Positions 35,936 to 45,380 of a DNA stretch of 64,000 bases are shown here, one piece after another. The position numbers were made by a program, and so were the translations under genes. Position 1 is the first letter of the stretch. Each line of letters opens with the position of its first letter. The notes under the pieces were generated by a model. It had not been told where the DNA came from, ran no database searches, and saw nothing but the letters and a program-made list of their open reading frames with translations. This stretch comes from Photobacterium sanctipauli (GTDB taxonomy: Bacteria; Pseudomonadota; Gammaproteobacteria; Enterobacterales; Vibrionaceae): positions 62,001 to 126,000 of the forward strand of contig NZ_PYMA01000013.1 of NCBI RefSeq assembly GCF_003026495.1, read 5' to 3'.

Positions 35936-37021
35936 GTGCGTATCAGAGGGATAGTGATTTCAATAGTGATCCTTGCCAGTCTCGCGGTTGCGGTTTGGTT
36001 CAAGGAGCAGTCTCGCCACCAGCCATCGTCGGGACGCCCTCAGGGCACGGTGACTGTTGTGGTTGCCCCGGTAGAGCAGAAGCAAGTTCGCCAGCAAATC
36101 GAGGCGCTCGGCACGGTGCGATCGCGCGAGTCCATCATTCTCACAACCAAGGTCACCGAAAAAGTTGAACAGGTGCATTTTGCCGATGGCCAGCAGGTGC
36201 GGGCGGGTCAGCTATTGTTGACGCTTGAATCCGGTGAGCAGCAGGCCAAGGTTAGGGCGGCAGAGGCGAACCTGCGTGAGCAGCAGCGCGAATACAAGCG
36301 GATCGAAGGACTGGTTCGGCGCAATACCATTGCCAGCTCCGAGCTGGATAAGCTGTTTACCGATATTGAAGTGGCGAAGGCGATATTGGCGCAGAACCAA
36401 GCCGAACGCGATGCCCGTTTTATTCGTGCCCCCTTCTCGGGCCTATTAGGGTTTCGCCAGATCAGCACCGGTGCCTTGGTCACGCCGGGAACGGTGATCA
36501 CCACCCTCGACGATATTGCCAAGGTAAAGCTGGATTTCTCGGTACCCGAGGTCTTTATCGGCCAGTTGAAGAAAGGCTCGTTGATTGAAGGCCAGGTTGC
36601 TGCCTTTGCTGGGCGTTCGTTTAACGGTGAGGTGACAGGCATTGATAGCCGGATCGACCCGCAAACCCGCTCGGTGGTGGTGCGGGCCGAAATTGATAAC
36701 CCGGAGCAATTGCTCCGGCCGGGAATGCTCATTACCCTCCAATTAATTGTGGTGCAACGCCAAGGAATGGTGGTGCCCGAAGAAGCCTTGGTGCCTCGCC
36801 AGAAGATGAACTACCTGTTTGTGGTCAATGGTGACGGTGTGGTCGAACAGCGGGCTGTCACTCTCGGGATCCGGCGTCGGGGGGAAGTGGAAATCGTGAC
36901 CGGCGTGCAGGCCGGTGAGCAGGTGATTATTCGGGGAACGCAGCGTGCCCGTCCCGGCCTGACAGTAGAAACCCGTACCGACGAGCGGTTTACCCACCTT
37001 GAGACCAAGGAGCCAAGCTAA
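35936..37021 (+). CDS. RND efflux periplasmic adaptor (membrane fusion protein)
   Basis: 361 residues from a GTG with GGGAAGG upstream. One N-terminal membrane anchor (IVISIVILASLAVAVWF). Biotinyl-lipoyl halves GTVRSRESIILTTKVTEKVEQVHFADGQQVRAGQLLLTLES and RDARFIRAPFSGLLGFRQISTGALVTPGTVITTL flank a short coiled-coil hairpin (about 110-160), followed by beta-barrel and membrane-proximal domains. It links the RND pump to an outer-membrane channel. The stop overlaps the pump gene start (TAATG). No outer-membrane factor gene is nearby, so a TolC encoded elsewhere must serve. Confidence 0.93.
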   Translation: MRIRGIVISIVILASLAVAVWFKEQSRHQPSSGRPQGTVTVVVAPVEQKQVRQQIEALGTVRSRESIILTTKVTEKVEQVHFADGQQVRAGQLLLTLESGEQQAKVRAAEANLREQQREYKRIEGLVRRNTIASSELDKLFTDIEVAKAILAQNQAERDARFIRAPFSGLLGFRQISTGALVTPGTVITTLDDIAKVKLDFSVPEVFIGQLKKGSLIEGQVAAFAGRSFNGEVTGIDSRIDPQTRSVVVRAEIDNPEQLLRPGMLITLQLIVVQRQGMVVPEEALVPRQKMNYLFVVNGDGVVEQRAVTLGIRRRGEVEIVTGVQAGEQVIIRGTQRARPGLTVETRTDERFTHLETKEPS

Positions 37022-40000
37022 TGTGGCTATCTGATGTGTCCATCAAGCGGCCGGTGCTGGGCTCGGTGATCAGCCTGCTGCTCATTGTGTTTGGTTTGGT
37101 GGCACTGGAGCGACTGGCGTTGCGCGAGTATCCGGATATCGACCCGCCGGTGGTGACCGTGTCCACCAGCTACCGGGGGGCGTCGGCAGCCATTGTCGAA
37201 TCGCGCATTACCCAATTGATCGAAGACAGGGTGGCTGGGCTGGAAGGGGTACGCAATATCAGTTCGAGAAGCCGGGACGGCCGCTCGAGTGTCACGCTGC
37301 AATTTTCGCTGAGCCGCGATATCGACGCGGCAGCCAATGATGTCAGGGACCGAATATCGGGGATCCTCAATAACCTGCCGGACGAAGCCGATCCGCCGGA
37401 AGTGCAGAAGGCGTCGGGCAGCTCCGAGGTGATCATGTGGCTCAATGTGGTATCCGATAGGATGGATACCTTGGCGTTGACCGATTACGCCCGCCGTTAC
37501 TTGGTTGACCGGTTTTCGGTGATCGACGGCGTTGCCAATATCCGCCTGGGTGGCGGTAAGGCTTACGCGCTCAGGATATGGCTTGATAGGCAAAAGTTGG
37601 CGGCAAGGGGACTTACCGTTTCCGATGTGGAAGATGCCTTGCGAGACGACAATGTGGAATTGCCTGCCGGTTCGGTAGAGTCGCAACACCGCCAGTTCAC
37701 GGTTCGGACCCTGCGAAGCTTTATACAGCCGGAAGATTTCGGCCAGCTGGTGGTCGGTACCGGCGAGTCGGGCTATTTGGTGAGGTTGCGCGATGTGGCG
37801 CGGGTCGAACTGGCTGCCGAGGAAGAGCGGATCACCTTTCGGGGCAACACCCAAGACATGATTGGCTTGGGGATCACCCGCCAGTCGACGGCCAATACCT
37901 TGGCGGTGGCCAATGCGGTGAATGCCTTGGTGGATCAACTCAACCCGACCTTGCCCGACGGAATGATGATCAAGCGATCGTATGATTCATCGGTGTTCAT
38001 CCAAGCCTCGATCAACGAGGTCTACAAGACCTTGGCGATTGCCTTGTTGCTGGTGGTACTGGTGATTTACCTGTTCCTCGGCAGCGTGAGGGCGATGCTG
38101 ATCCCGGCGTTGACCCTGCCAGTTTCGTTGATTGGTGCCTTCATCGTGCTTTACGCCTTGGGTTTTACCATTAACTTGCTGACCCTGCTGGCATTGATCC
38201 TGGCTATCGGCATTGTGGTGGATGATGCCATTGTGATGCTGGAAAACATCCACCGCCGGATCATGCTCGGCGAACCGCCGCTCAAGGCTGCCTTTTTGGG
38301 CGCCAAGCAAGTGAGCTTCGCCATCGTTGCCACTACTGTGGTGCTGGTGGCGGTGTTCTTGCCTATCGGTTTTCTGGAAGGGGATCTGGGTAAGCTATTT
38401 CGCGAGTTCTCGATTGCAATAAGCGCCGCGGTGGTGATTTCCTCCTTGGTGGCGCTGACGCTAAGCCCCATGCTGGCATCGAAACTGATGCACTCGAGCC
38501 ACAAGGTGCCTTGGCTGGCGCAGAAGATAGGGGCTGGGCTTGCAGCGGTCACCAAGCAATACCAACAATGGTTGGCAATGCGCTTGAATAAGCCGTTGTG
38601 GGTGGCATCGGTACTGGCGCTTGCCTTGCTTGGCAGCAGCTGGCTGATCACGACCCTGCCTTCGGAGTTTGCGCCACGAGAAGATCGCGGGGCAATGTTT
38701 ATCATCATCAATGGCCCGCAAGGGGCGAGCTATGAGTTCATGCAGCCGTATATGGATGAGGTCGAGCACCGCCTGATGCCCTTGGTGGAGTCCGGGGAAA
38801 TCAAGCGGCTGTTGATCCGCGCCCCGAGGGGGTGGGGACGGGTGTCTAATTTTTCCAACGGGTTTGCCATTGTGGTGCTGGAAGACTGGTCGCAACGGCG
38901 CAGTGCCAATGCCATCATTGGCGATATCCACCGCCGGTTGGGCGACTTGTCGGGGATCACCGCCTTCCCCGTGATGCGCCAGCCATTTGGCCGCGGGGTC
39001 GGCAAGCCGGTGCAGTTCGTGTTGGGGGGCGGCAGCTATGAAGAGCTGGCCGAGTGGCGCGATATCATTTTGGCCGAGGCCGCAAACAACAAGGGGCTGA
39101 CGGGGCTTGATCATGATTACAAGGAAACCGTCCCCCAGCTCCGGGTTGATATCGATAGGGACAGGGCGGGGGATCTTGGGGTCTCGCTCAAGGAAATAGG
39201 CCAAACGTTGGAGTCGATGCTTGGCTCGCGCCAAGTAACAACCTATCCGTGGCAGGGTGAAGAGTACGATGTGGTGATCGAAGGCCAACGCGAGCGGCTG
39301 AATTCGGCGGCAGACTTGGCTAGTTTGTATGTGCGCTCAAGCCAAGGCGACAGCTTAATACCGCTTTCCAGCCTGATTAGCATCGAAGACTATGCCGGGC
39401 CGCCGCAGCTCAACCGCTATAACCGGGTTCGCGCTATCACCCTCGAGGCCAATTTGACCGAGGGCTATACCCTGGGCGAGGCACTGGCCTACCTCAATGG
39501 ATTGGTGCGCGACAACCTGCCGGCCGATGCGGTGATCAGCTACAAGGGGGCATCGCAGGACTACCAAGATTCGAGTTCCTCCTCCCTGTTCGTGTTTGCA
39601 TTGGCCTTGCTGGTGGTGTTCTTGGTGCTCGCAGCCCAGTTTGAAAGCTATATCCACCCAATGGTGATCATGCTGACGGTGCCGCTGGCCACGGTTGGCG
39701 CCCTGTTCGGACTCTACTTCACCGATCAGAGCCTCAATATCTACTCGCAAATCGGCGGGATCATTTTGATTGGCCTGGCGGCGAAAAACGGCATCTTGAT
39801 TGTCGAGTTTGCCAACCAGCTGCGTGATCAAGGGGTGGCGTTTGCCGAAGCCATCCTTACCGCCTCTGCCCAGCGCCTGCGTCCTATCTTGATGACGGCC
39901 ATCACCACGGCTGCGGGGGCGGTACCGCTGATATTGGCCAGTGGTGCCGGTGCCGAAAGCCGGATGGTAATAGGCATTGTGGTACTTTGCGGGATCACGG

Positions 40001-40128
40001 TGGCAACCTTGTTTACCTTGGTGGTGGTACCGGTAATGTACTTTCAGCTAACCCGCCATACCAAGAGCCCCGAGCACGTTGCCCACCAATTGCAAGAGCA
40101 ATTGGCCGAGCCGGACAACAAAAGCTAA
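37021..40128 (+). CDS. RND multidrug efflux pump, HAE1 type
   Basis: 1035 residues with 12 expected membrane segments. The start MWLSDVSIKRPVLGSVISLLL and family motifs GIVVDDAIVMLENIHRR (TM4, with the Asp pair used for proton relay), GAKQVSFAIVATTVVLVAVFLPIGF and LIGLAAKNGILIVEFANQLRDQG (TM10) are all present. The pump expels drugs, detergents or bile-like compounds using the proton gradient. It is translationally coupled to the adaptor. Base composition is visibly more GC-rich than the origin region but like that of the adjacent patatin gene. Substrates are not predictable. Confidence 0.95.
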   Translation: MWLSDVSIKRPVLGSVISLLLIVFGLVALERLALREYPDIDPPVVTVSTSYRGASAAIVESRITQLIEDRVAGLEGVRNISSRSRDGRSSVTLQFSLSRDIDAAANDVRDRISGILNNLPDEADPPEVQKASGSSEVIMWLNVVSDRMDTLALTDYARRYLVDRFSVIDGVANIRLGGGKAYALRIWLDRQKLAARGLTVSDVEDALRDDNVELPAGSVESQHRQFTVRTLRSFIQPEDFGQLVVGTGESGYLVRLRDVARVELAAEEERITFRGNTQDMIGLGITRQSTANTLAVANAVNALVDQLNPTLPDGMMIKRSYDSSVFIQASINEVYKTLAIALLLVVLVIYLFLGSVRAMLIPALTLPVSLIGAFIVLYALGFTINLLTLLALILAIGIVVDDAIVMLENIHRRIMLGEPPLKAAFLGAKQVSFAIVATTVVLVAVFLPIGFLEGDLGKLFREFSIAISAAVVISSLVALTLSPMLASKLMHSSHKVPWLAQKIGAGLAAVTKQYQQWLAMRLNKPLWVASVLALALLGSSWLITTLPSEFAPREDRGAMFIIINGPQGASYEFMQPYMDEVEHRLMPLVESGEIKRLLIRAPRGWGRVSNFSNGFAIVVLEDWSQRRSANAIIGDIHRRLGDLSGITAFPVMRQPFGRGVGKPVQFVLGGGSYEELAEWRDIILAEAANNKGLTGLDHDYKETVPQLRVDIDRDRAGDLGVSLKEIGQTLESMLGSRQVTTYPWQGEEYDVVIEGQRERLNSAADLASLYVRSSQGDSLIPLSSLISIEDYAGPPQLNRYNRVRAITLEANLTEGYTLGEALAYLNGLVRDNLPADAVISYKGASQDYQDSSSSSLFVFALALLVVFLVLAAQFESYIHPMVIMLTVPLATVGALFGLYFTDQSLNIYSQIGGIILIGLAAKNGILIVEFANQLRDQGVAFAEAILTASAQRLRPILMTAITTAAGAVPLILASGAGAESRMVIGIVVLCGITVATLFTLVVVPVMYFQLTRHTKSPEHVAHQLQEQLAEPDNKS

Positions 40129-40275
40129 TACCAATACCTCAAACCAAATATTAATCCCAGCATTCAAGTAACACCGAAATAGTGTGCCGGGCAGAGTTAG
40201 ACTGCGCCAAATCAACGACAGTGTCGGCTTTTTCCGCTACGCTCAGGGTAATTCAAACAATGGGTTAGATTTGAG

Positions 40276-40620
40276 ATGAAAATTTCTATTGATGGCGGAT
40301 CATTCAAAGTTGCCGTTGAAACTGAGTATGAAGGCTTGATTGCTGAGTCAACCGCGATTTTCCACGAGACCTTGAAGCAGGCGAAGTCGAATGACAAGGC
40401 CATTCTTCGCTTTTTGCAGATCATTCTTGAGCACCGCGACGAAGACGATGCCATTGGCTACGCGGCGATGGGGCTGCTGGGCTGGTACAACGAAGTGATC
40501 GACACTGTTGAAGACAAAGACATCGAGCTGAACCTGCCTAAAATCTTGCCTCACCTGATCAATCCGGCCGGTGACCTAACGGCCACCAGCGCCAACGAGG
40601 CGAGTACCTTCAAGCACTAA
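40276..40620 (+). CDS. Conserved-looking small cytosolic protein, 114 residues, unknown
   Basis: The protein starts MKISIDGGSFKVAVETEYEGL, has two likely helical segments (ESTAIFHETLKQAKSNDKAILRFLQIILEHRDEDDAIGYAAMGLLGWYNEVID) and an acidic character. No signal peptide or membrane segment. The codon use is ordinary and the gene has its own terminator. I do not recognise a family. It stands alone between the RND pair and the oppositely directed cytochrome operon. Confidence 0.7.
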   Translation: MKISIDGGSFKVAVETEYEGLIAESTAIFHETLKQAKSNDKAILRFLQIILEHRDEDDAIGYAAMGLLGWYNEVIDTVEDKDIELNLPKILPHLINPAGDLTATSANEASTFKH

Positions 40621-40668
40621 CACTTGAGCAAGGCCAGCCTTTTGCCTTTCGCTACCAGCGCTAGTCGC

Positions 40669-40683
40669 GGAACAATGATCAAG
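40669..40683 (-). promoter_or_regulatory. Isolated RctB-type box
   Basis: GGAACAATGATCAAGG (40668-40683) reads on the minus strand as CCTTGATCATTGTTCC, identical in core and flank to the strongest boxes of the distal cluster. It is about 9.8 kb from the origin, between the 114-residue gene and its terminator. Confidence 0.55.
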
Positions 40684-40707
40684 GCATTCTGAGGCTGGAA
40701 ATATAAT

Positions 40708-40730
40708 AAGCACCCCATTGTGGGGTGCTT
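40708..40730. terminator. Bidirectional terminator
   Basis: AAGCACCCCA and TGGGGTGCTT pair over 10 bp around TTG, with modest T-runs on both sides. It serves the 114-residue gene and the cytochrome operon. Confidence 0.75.
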
Positions 40731-40793
40731 TAAATTACATTAGATATGAATGGGCGAGGGGACAGTTTTCATGACAGGATAAACTAGCAGTGT

Positions 40794-41354
40794 CTATTTG
40801 AACGTGTATTCTGGGTAATACTTGTTTAGCTCGCTTCTTAACATCCCGTTGTGGCCTACTGTCACATGACAGGAGACACAATTCAATGGTTCGTCACCTT
40901 GCTGGGTTTGGTTGTATTTTGCGTGCAACTCCAGTGATCTTGGGTTATCTGCCTCAGTTTTATTCAGCAAGTTTTGATGGCAGGACAAGCAGCCCGAATC
41001 ATAGACAAAACGTTCTCTTTCATTTCTAAGACTTATCCAGTCTATTTTATCGGTATCAGTAAACACCTCTTTGAATACATCGTTAATACCGTGCGAGGTC
41101 TTTTTCACCATGTAGTTAACGATATTATCTTTAGGCAAGTGGCAATCAGCGCATTCCGCGACAAAGCCATGCTCATTTTTACCACCATGGACATCCAGTT
41201 TAAATGTATCGGCCATCGGCTTCATCGAATGACAGCTACCGCAAAATGCAGCATCGTTAGTGTTCTTGATGATCTCCGCCGATAGTAAAGATACCCCCAG
41301 CCCTAACATCCCGCCGACAATAATCAGTAAAATTGCAAATTTTAGCTTATTCAT
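40794..41354 (-). CDS. NapC/NirT-family tetraheme quinol dehydrogenase (CymA-like)
   Basis: 186 residues, nearly the size of Shewanella CymA. One N-terminal membrane anchor (FAILLIIVGGMLGLGVSLL), then four CXXCH heme sites: CGSCH, CADCH, CLSCH and CVSCH. The N-terminal spacing and NDAAFCGSCHSMKPM are typical of NapC/NirT proteins. It would take electrons from the quinol pool and pass them to periplasmic carriers. It is the third gene of an operon with a small tetraheme cytochrome and a flavoprotein, giving a complete quinol-to-substrate chain. Confidence 0.92.
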   Translation of the reverse strand: MNKLKFAILLIIVGGMLGLGVSLLSAEIIKNTNDAAFCGSCHSMKPMADTFKLDVHGGKNEHGFVAECADCHLPKDNIVNYMVKKTSHGINDVFKEVFTDTDKIDWISLRNERERFVYDSGCLSCHQNLLNKTEADNPRSLELHAKYNQTQQGDEPLNCVSCHVTVGHNGMLRSELNKYYPEYTFK

Positions 41355-41363
41355 GACTTCCCT

Positions 41364-41813
41364 CTACGGTACCTGACCCATCCATGAATCTGTCTTATGA
41401 CAGAATGAGCATAGATTTTGTGAAGGCTTATGTTCTGCATGACATTCGTAGCAGTCTAAATCTAATCTATCGTGCAGCGAGTTATGCGGGTTGGTGAGGT
41501 TTACATCCATAAACTGGGTACGGTCTGCAACCGCTTCCCGAGACTTGTGGCACTGAAGGCAGTCTTCCGTTTCTAATCGTTTGTATTCCCCTTCTTTGGC
41601 ATTGTCATGGCAATTAGCACATTCTAGCTGTAGCGCTTTGTGGTGTGGTTTCAACTTAAAGGCACTCTTTGGAAATTTCTCTTGAGTTGAAAATGCCGTG
41701 ACAAGCTCTTCGCTCGAGACTTGCTTATTTGCCTCGGCAAAACTATTTAAAGTGGCAAAAGCTAAGATGAGTGAGAGCAACGTGGTTAGTAAGCAGTAAA
41801 ATGTATTTTGCAT
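41364..41813 (-). CDS. Small periplasmic tetraheme cytochrome c
   Basis: The ATG at 41813 gives 149 residues with signal peptide MQNTFYCLLTTLLSLILAFATLNSFA. Four CXXCH sites follow: CANCH, CLQCH, CYECH and CSFCH. Size and spacing resemble the heme domain of flavocytochrome c fumarate reductases (Fcc3) and of related two-subunit reductases. Here it is a separate gene directly after the flavoprotein (4-base gap), so the flavocytochrome is split in two subunits. It should carry electrons from the CymA-like protein to the flavoprotein. Confidence 0.88.
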   Translation of the reverse strand: MQNTFYCLLTTLLSLILAFATLNSFAEANKQVSSEELVTAFSTQEKFPKSAFKLKPHHKALQLECANCHDNAKEGEYKRLETEDCLQCHKSREAVADRTQFMDVNLTNPHNSLHDRLDLDCYECHAEHKPSQNLCSFCHKTDSWMGQVP

Positions 41814-41817
41814 AATG

Positions 41818-43413
41818 CTAAGCCCACGGTTTTTCTTTAGCCACATTCTGACCAGCAACCATACCGAATATGCCGCAATCAAGTGATGAGCATGCCGTCA
41901 GGCGAATATAGCCAAAAGTGCCTGCAGCAGCTTCGCCACAGACGAATGCTCCTGTGATTGGTTCGGAGGTTACGATGTCAAGAGGTTGGGCATTGGCATT
42001 GATTAATGCTCCCCCCTGCGAATAGTTGTATCGGGGGTTAAGCTGCATAGCGTAATAAGGTGCTGTACTAATTGATGATGCTGCACCTAGTTTGCTTTTA
42101 GGCTTGCCGAATTGATCCTTATCTTGCTCCATATTTGTATTGTATTTATCAAGGGAAGCTTTTAATTTGCTGACATCCATCTTGAAATGCTCGGCAAGCT
42201 GCTCAAGAGTATCGAACTTCCACATATCCCCCCCAGTGCCATTTTTTCCGTCAAGGGAGAGTTGTAATCGTTGCTTGTCATGGTAGCTATCGATACCTTT
42301 CTGATCGTAAATCAGAACTACATTTTCATTATCAACCTTGGCGCGTTCACCCAGTATAGCCATCCCGATTGCTTGGCGATCATTGCTGTTGTATTCGTCA
42401 ACAAAACGATCACAAGTACGCGGATTTATCAGTACACCCCACAAGATATCCTCTGTCGGGATCGCAAAAGCGAAACGGAAAAGGGTTAAGTGGACCGGTT
42501 TGAACCCTGCTTTGATCATGGGCTTGATTCCACTGGCTGTCGCACCCGGTTGGGTTGTTGCGGCAGCATTGTACATCACAGGAATCTCACCTGCGCGAAA
42601 GGCCTTATCTTGGTTGAACCCGCCTGTGCTCATGACTAGGCCGCGTTTGACTTTGTAATACTTGGTTTGACCTGTTTTATTGAAGCTTCGATCGTCGTTT
42701 AGGCTCATATCCTCGACATCACGATCAAACCAATAGCCCTCTCGAACCTTAACCCCAATAACGCGTCCATTCTCATTGCGCAAAATATCGGTGATCAGAA
42801 CCTTTTTACGAATTTCGACGTTAGGTAGTTTTTTTTGGCAGAACGATAACAGTTCTTTGATAACACCTGTACCACCGTGGTATGGCCATACGGTGCGAGG
42901 GCGACTATGGCCACCCAGTTTTTTGATACCAGTCCCATTACCGACACTCATGTCATATTTAACACCGTGCTCTGTCAGGAAATTAAATAGGTTGAGGGTA
43001 TTTTTAGCTAACACTTCTGTCAGCTCGGGGTGGTTGTAGCCTTTGGCCTCTTTTTCTATATCGGCATAGAGTCGCTCCCAGTTGTCGTCTGTCACTCCGA
43101 TGTTCTTTTGCATCGGTGACCCAACGACCGCCATGTTTAGTCCTGAAATCAGTGACGATCCGCCAAGGCGAGACATCTTATCGGCAACAACTATTTTTAG
43201 CTGGGAGTTGGTTTCGGCCGCTGTGATAGCGGCTGTTAGACCTGACATCCCTGTTCCAACCACTAGAACATCCATTTCGTCATCCCACTGGATGTCATCA
43301 GCATTGGTTTGGGCAAATGCTTTGGAAGTCAGTCCCATGGCTGATAGGGGGGCTATAGTTGCAGCCCCTAACCCTATTTTTATGAGATTACGACGTGTAT
43401 TTTTTGTAGGCAT
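41818..43413 (-). CDS. Periplasmic FAD-binding reductase of the fumarate/urocanate reductase family, substrate unknown
   Basis: 531 residues. Tat signal TRRNLIKIGLGAATIAPLSAMG. FAD motif GTGMSG at 53-58, then the two-domain fold of soluble fumarate reductases. Compared by eye with Fcc3, the substrate residues differ: RFVDE is kept (336-340), but the Arg-containing TTRD becomes NSND (342-345), the His of HHTMGG becomes Asn in NYSQGG (463-467), and the Arg near the C-terminus is kept in GYIRL (R504). A substrate other than fumarate is therefore likely. It heads the operon with the tetraheme and CymA-like genes and is divergent from a sensor kinase gene. Confidence 0.85.
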   Translation of the reverse strand: MPTKNTRRNLIKIGLGAATIAPLSAMGLTSKAFAQTNADDIQWDDEMDVLVVGTGMSGLTAAITAAETNSQLKIVVADKMSRLGGSSLISGLNMAVVGSPMQKNIGVTDDNWERLYADIEKEAKGYNHPELTEVLAKNTLNLFNFLTEHGVKYDMSVGNGTGIKKLGGHSRPRTVWPYHGGTGVIKELLSFCQKKLPNVEIRKKVLITDILRNENGRVIGVKVREGYWFDRDVEDMSLNDDRSFNKTGQTKYYKVKRGLVMSTGGFNQDKAFRAGEIPVMYNAAATTQPGATASGIKPMIKAGFKPVHLTLFRFAFAIPTEDILWGVLINPRTCDRFVDEYNSNDRQAIGMAILGERAKVDNENVVLIYDQKGIDSYHDKQRLQLSLDGKNGTGGDMWKFDTLEQLAEHFKMDVSKLKASLDKYNTNMEQDKDQFGKPKSKLGAASSISTAPYYAMQLNPRYNYSQGGALINANAQPLDIVTSEPITGAFVCGEAAAGTFGYIRLTACSSLDCGIFGMVAGQNVAKEKPWA

Positions 43414-43529
43414 TTTTGTTGCTCCACATTCACAGTAAGTTGCTTGTTAGTTTAAGTTTTGGATGTGGAGTATTGTTCAGCGAGGAAAGGCCTACTTCTA
43501 TAGTGGTAAACCGCATTTAATGAGCCGGA

Positions 43530-43543
43530 TTGATCTAAAGCAA
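43530..43543. promoter_or_regulatory. FNR-like site in the divergent promoter
   Basis: TTGAT-CTAA-AGCAA differs by one base from the FNR consensus TTGAT-N4-ATCAA. It lies 117 bases upstream of the flavoprotein and 60 bases upstream of the kinase gene, which fits an anaerobic reductase. Prediction by eye only. Confidence 0.4.
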
Positions 43544-43602
43544 ACGGTTAGTCTGTGTATGTGACACCCTACTGGTAATGTTGTTAATGCACCATTTGAG
43601 TT

Positions 43603-45378
43603 ATGGCTAGTTTGAAAAGAACAAGACTTTTATTTTTGATGGGTATTGTGATGAGCTTTTGTTGTCATGCAGAGCAGAAGCTTGTAAAAATTGGGGTGCT
43701 CGCTTTTGATGGGCCAGCTTATACGCTGCAGCGGTGGCAGCCGACGATTGACTATCTTAACTCTGCCTTGCCCGATTACCATTTCGTTATTATCCCCACC
43801 GATATTCCAACAATGGAGCATCTCGTCAGGAATCAATTAGTTGATTTCACCTTAACTAACGGCATTCAGTTTTTACTGTATAAATATCGCTACCAAGCAG
43901 TAAAAATGCTTAATCTGAGTCCTTTTGATGGGGAGGCGAGTAATGCGATTGGCTCAGCGTTGATCGGGCGCATTGATGAGGCTGAAATTACCAACCTTAA
44001 CTCATTGAGAAACCGGTTGATAGTTTCTGTCAGCGAAGATGCATTTGGTGGATTTAGAGTTATGGAGAGGGAGTTTTTGCTTGAAGGGGTTCGTAAATCA
44101 GATCTAAAAAACCTGGCCTTTATCGGTTATCCGCAACAGGACTTATTGGCTAAAGTTCTGAGCGGTGAAGCTGATTTCGCGATTGTACCGACTTGTTTAT
44201 TAGAGGGCGAAGTTCGAGACGGAGTGATCCCTCCAAACAGCTTGAAAGTAATGCGTCGGCAATCCCCCTCTTTTTCATTCCCATGCGAAGTATCTAGTCA
44301 GTTATACCCTAATTGGACATTGGCAAGAATGAAGCATGTATCTGTAGATTACGCTAATCATATTGCGAGGATTTTGCTGTCTATTCCGCCTGAAAGCCAA
44401 ATTACCGTCAAGGGTAAATACGGTGGTTGGTCGGTACCTGTTGATGATAGTGGCGTCTACCGCCTTATGGACGATATTGGTATTCGGCTTCAACCCTCAT
44501 ATTTCGTCAGGATGTGGGAAAAGTATCGCGGCTGGGTGCTCATTTTGGGGGGCTTGGTTTTATTGTTTATTGGTTATCATTTTCGCGTTAACTTTTTGGT
44601 ACATATTCGCTCGTCCCAATTACGCGATGAAATCGAGAGCCACAAGGAGACGGCTAAACTGCTGGAAAAAGAGACGAATCAGTTATACAAAGCCCAACGG
44701 GTGTTGTTGAGTGGAGAGCTAGCTTCAGGCATAGCTCACGAGCTCAACCAGCCACTGATGTCGATCGGAATTTATGCAGCTGCTGGCAAGAAATGCGTAG
44801 CTAAAGGTAACCAAAACCCTCAGCAATTATTCGATATTTTTGACAAAATTGAGCAGCAAACTTTAAGCGCTGGTGATGTTATTCAGCGAATGCGTGATTT
44901 TACAAAAAGGCATAGTAATCAAAAGGAGTTAATTTCAATTGTAACTTTGCTGAACAATACTCTGCTTATTTTTAGGCATACTTTTAGTCGAAAAAATATT
45001 GAAGTCAGCTTGGATATCGAAGAAACCTCGGTCTATGTTGATCCAATTCTGATTCAACAGGTAGTTGTTAACTTGATTCAGAATAGCATCGACGCATTAA
45101 ATAATTGCCACTGTGGTGAAAGAGCCATCTCCATAATGGCCAATTGTGATGAGCATTATTTGACTCTTGAGCTTGCAGACAATGGGAGTGGAATTTCAGA
45201 CGAGCAGTTGAAGCAGTTATTTATGCCATTCCAAAGTAGCAAAAGATCTGGCTTAGGGCTGGGAATGGTTATTAGCAAAAGAATCATTGAGATGCATTCC
45301 GGTACAATTGAAGCGAGCCAGCAACAGCAAGGGACCCGCTTCTTGATTACCTTACCAAGGTGTTTCGATAAGGAGTAA
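43603..45378 (+). CDS. TtrS-like sensor histidine kinase with periplasmic PhnD-type binding domain
   Basis: 591 residues. Signal peptide (about 1-23), then a PhnD/TtrS-type periplasmic binding domain (about 25-290; KIGVLAFDGPAYTLQRWQPTIDYL and LVDFTLTNGIQFLLY are typical). A single membrane segment lies at about 309-326 (WVLILGGLVLLFIGYHF). The kinase core has His in GIAHELNQPLMSIGIYAAAGKK, N-box NLIQNSIDALN, and G-boxes DNGSGISDEQ and GLGLGMVISKRI. TtrS senses tetrathionate and ThsS thiosulfate with this architecture. Being divergent from the flavoprotein operon, it probably senses that enzyme's substrate. Confidence 0.9.
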   Translation: MASLKRTRLLFLMGIVMSFCCHAEQKLVKIGVLAFDGPAYTLQRWQPTIDYLNSALPDYHFVIIPTDIPTMEHLVRNQLVDFTLTNGIQFLLYKYRYQAVKMLNLSPFDGEASNAIGSALIGRIDEAEITNLNSLRNRLIVSVSEDAFGGFRVMEREFLLEGVRKSDLKNLAFIGYPQQDLLAKVLSGEADFAIVPTCLLEGEVRDGVIPPNSLKVMRRQSPSFSFPCEVSSQLYPNWTLARMKHVSVDYANHIARILLSIPPESQITVKGKYGGWSVPVDDSGVYRLMDDIGIRLQPSYFVRMWEKYRGWVLILGGLVLLFIGYHFRVNFLVHIRSSQLRDEIESHKETAKLLEKETNQLYKAQRVLLSGELASGIAHELNQPLMSIGIYAAAGKKCVAKGNQNPQQLFDIFDKIEQQTLSAGDVIQRMRDFTKRHSNQKELISIVTLLNNTLLIFRHTFSRKNIEVSLDIEETSVYVDPILIQQVVVNLIQNSIDALNNCHCGERAISIMANCDEHYLTLELADNGSGISDEQLKQLFMPFQSSKRSGLGLGMVISKRIIEMHSGTIEASQQQQGTRFLITLPRCFDKE

Positions 45379-45380
45379 TA

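Noticed and set aside
33905..37980. ATGATCAAG words inside the patatin and RND genes
   Set aside because: They match only the GATC core and lack the GGAAC-type flank shared by the other boxes, and codon content explains them.
37027..39831. Long minus-strand frames (up to 303 codons) opposite the RND pump gene
   Set aside because: They are antisense shadows of a GC-rich gene with strong codon bias; the plus strand has a full, conserved RND pump.
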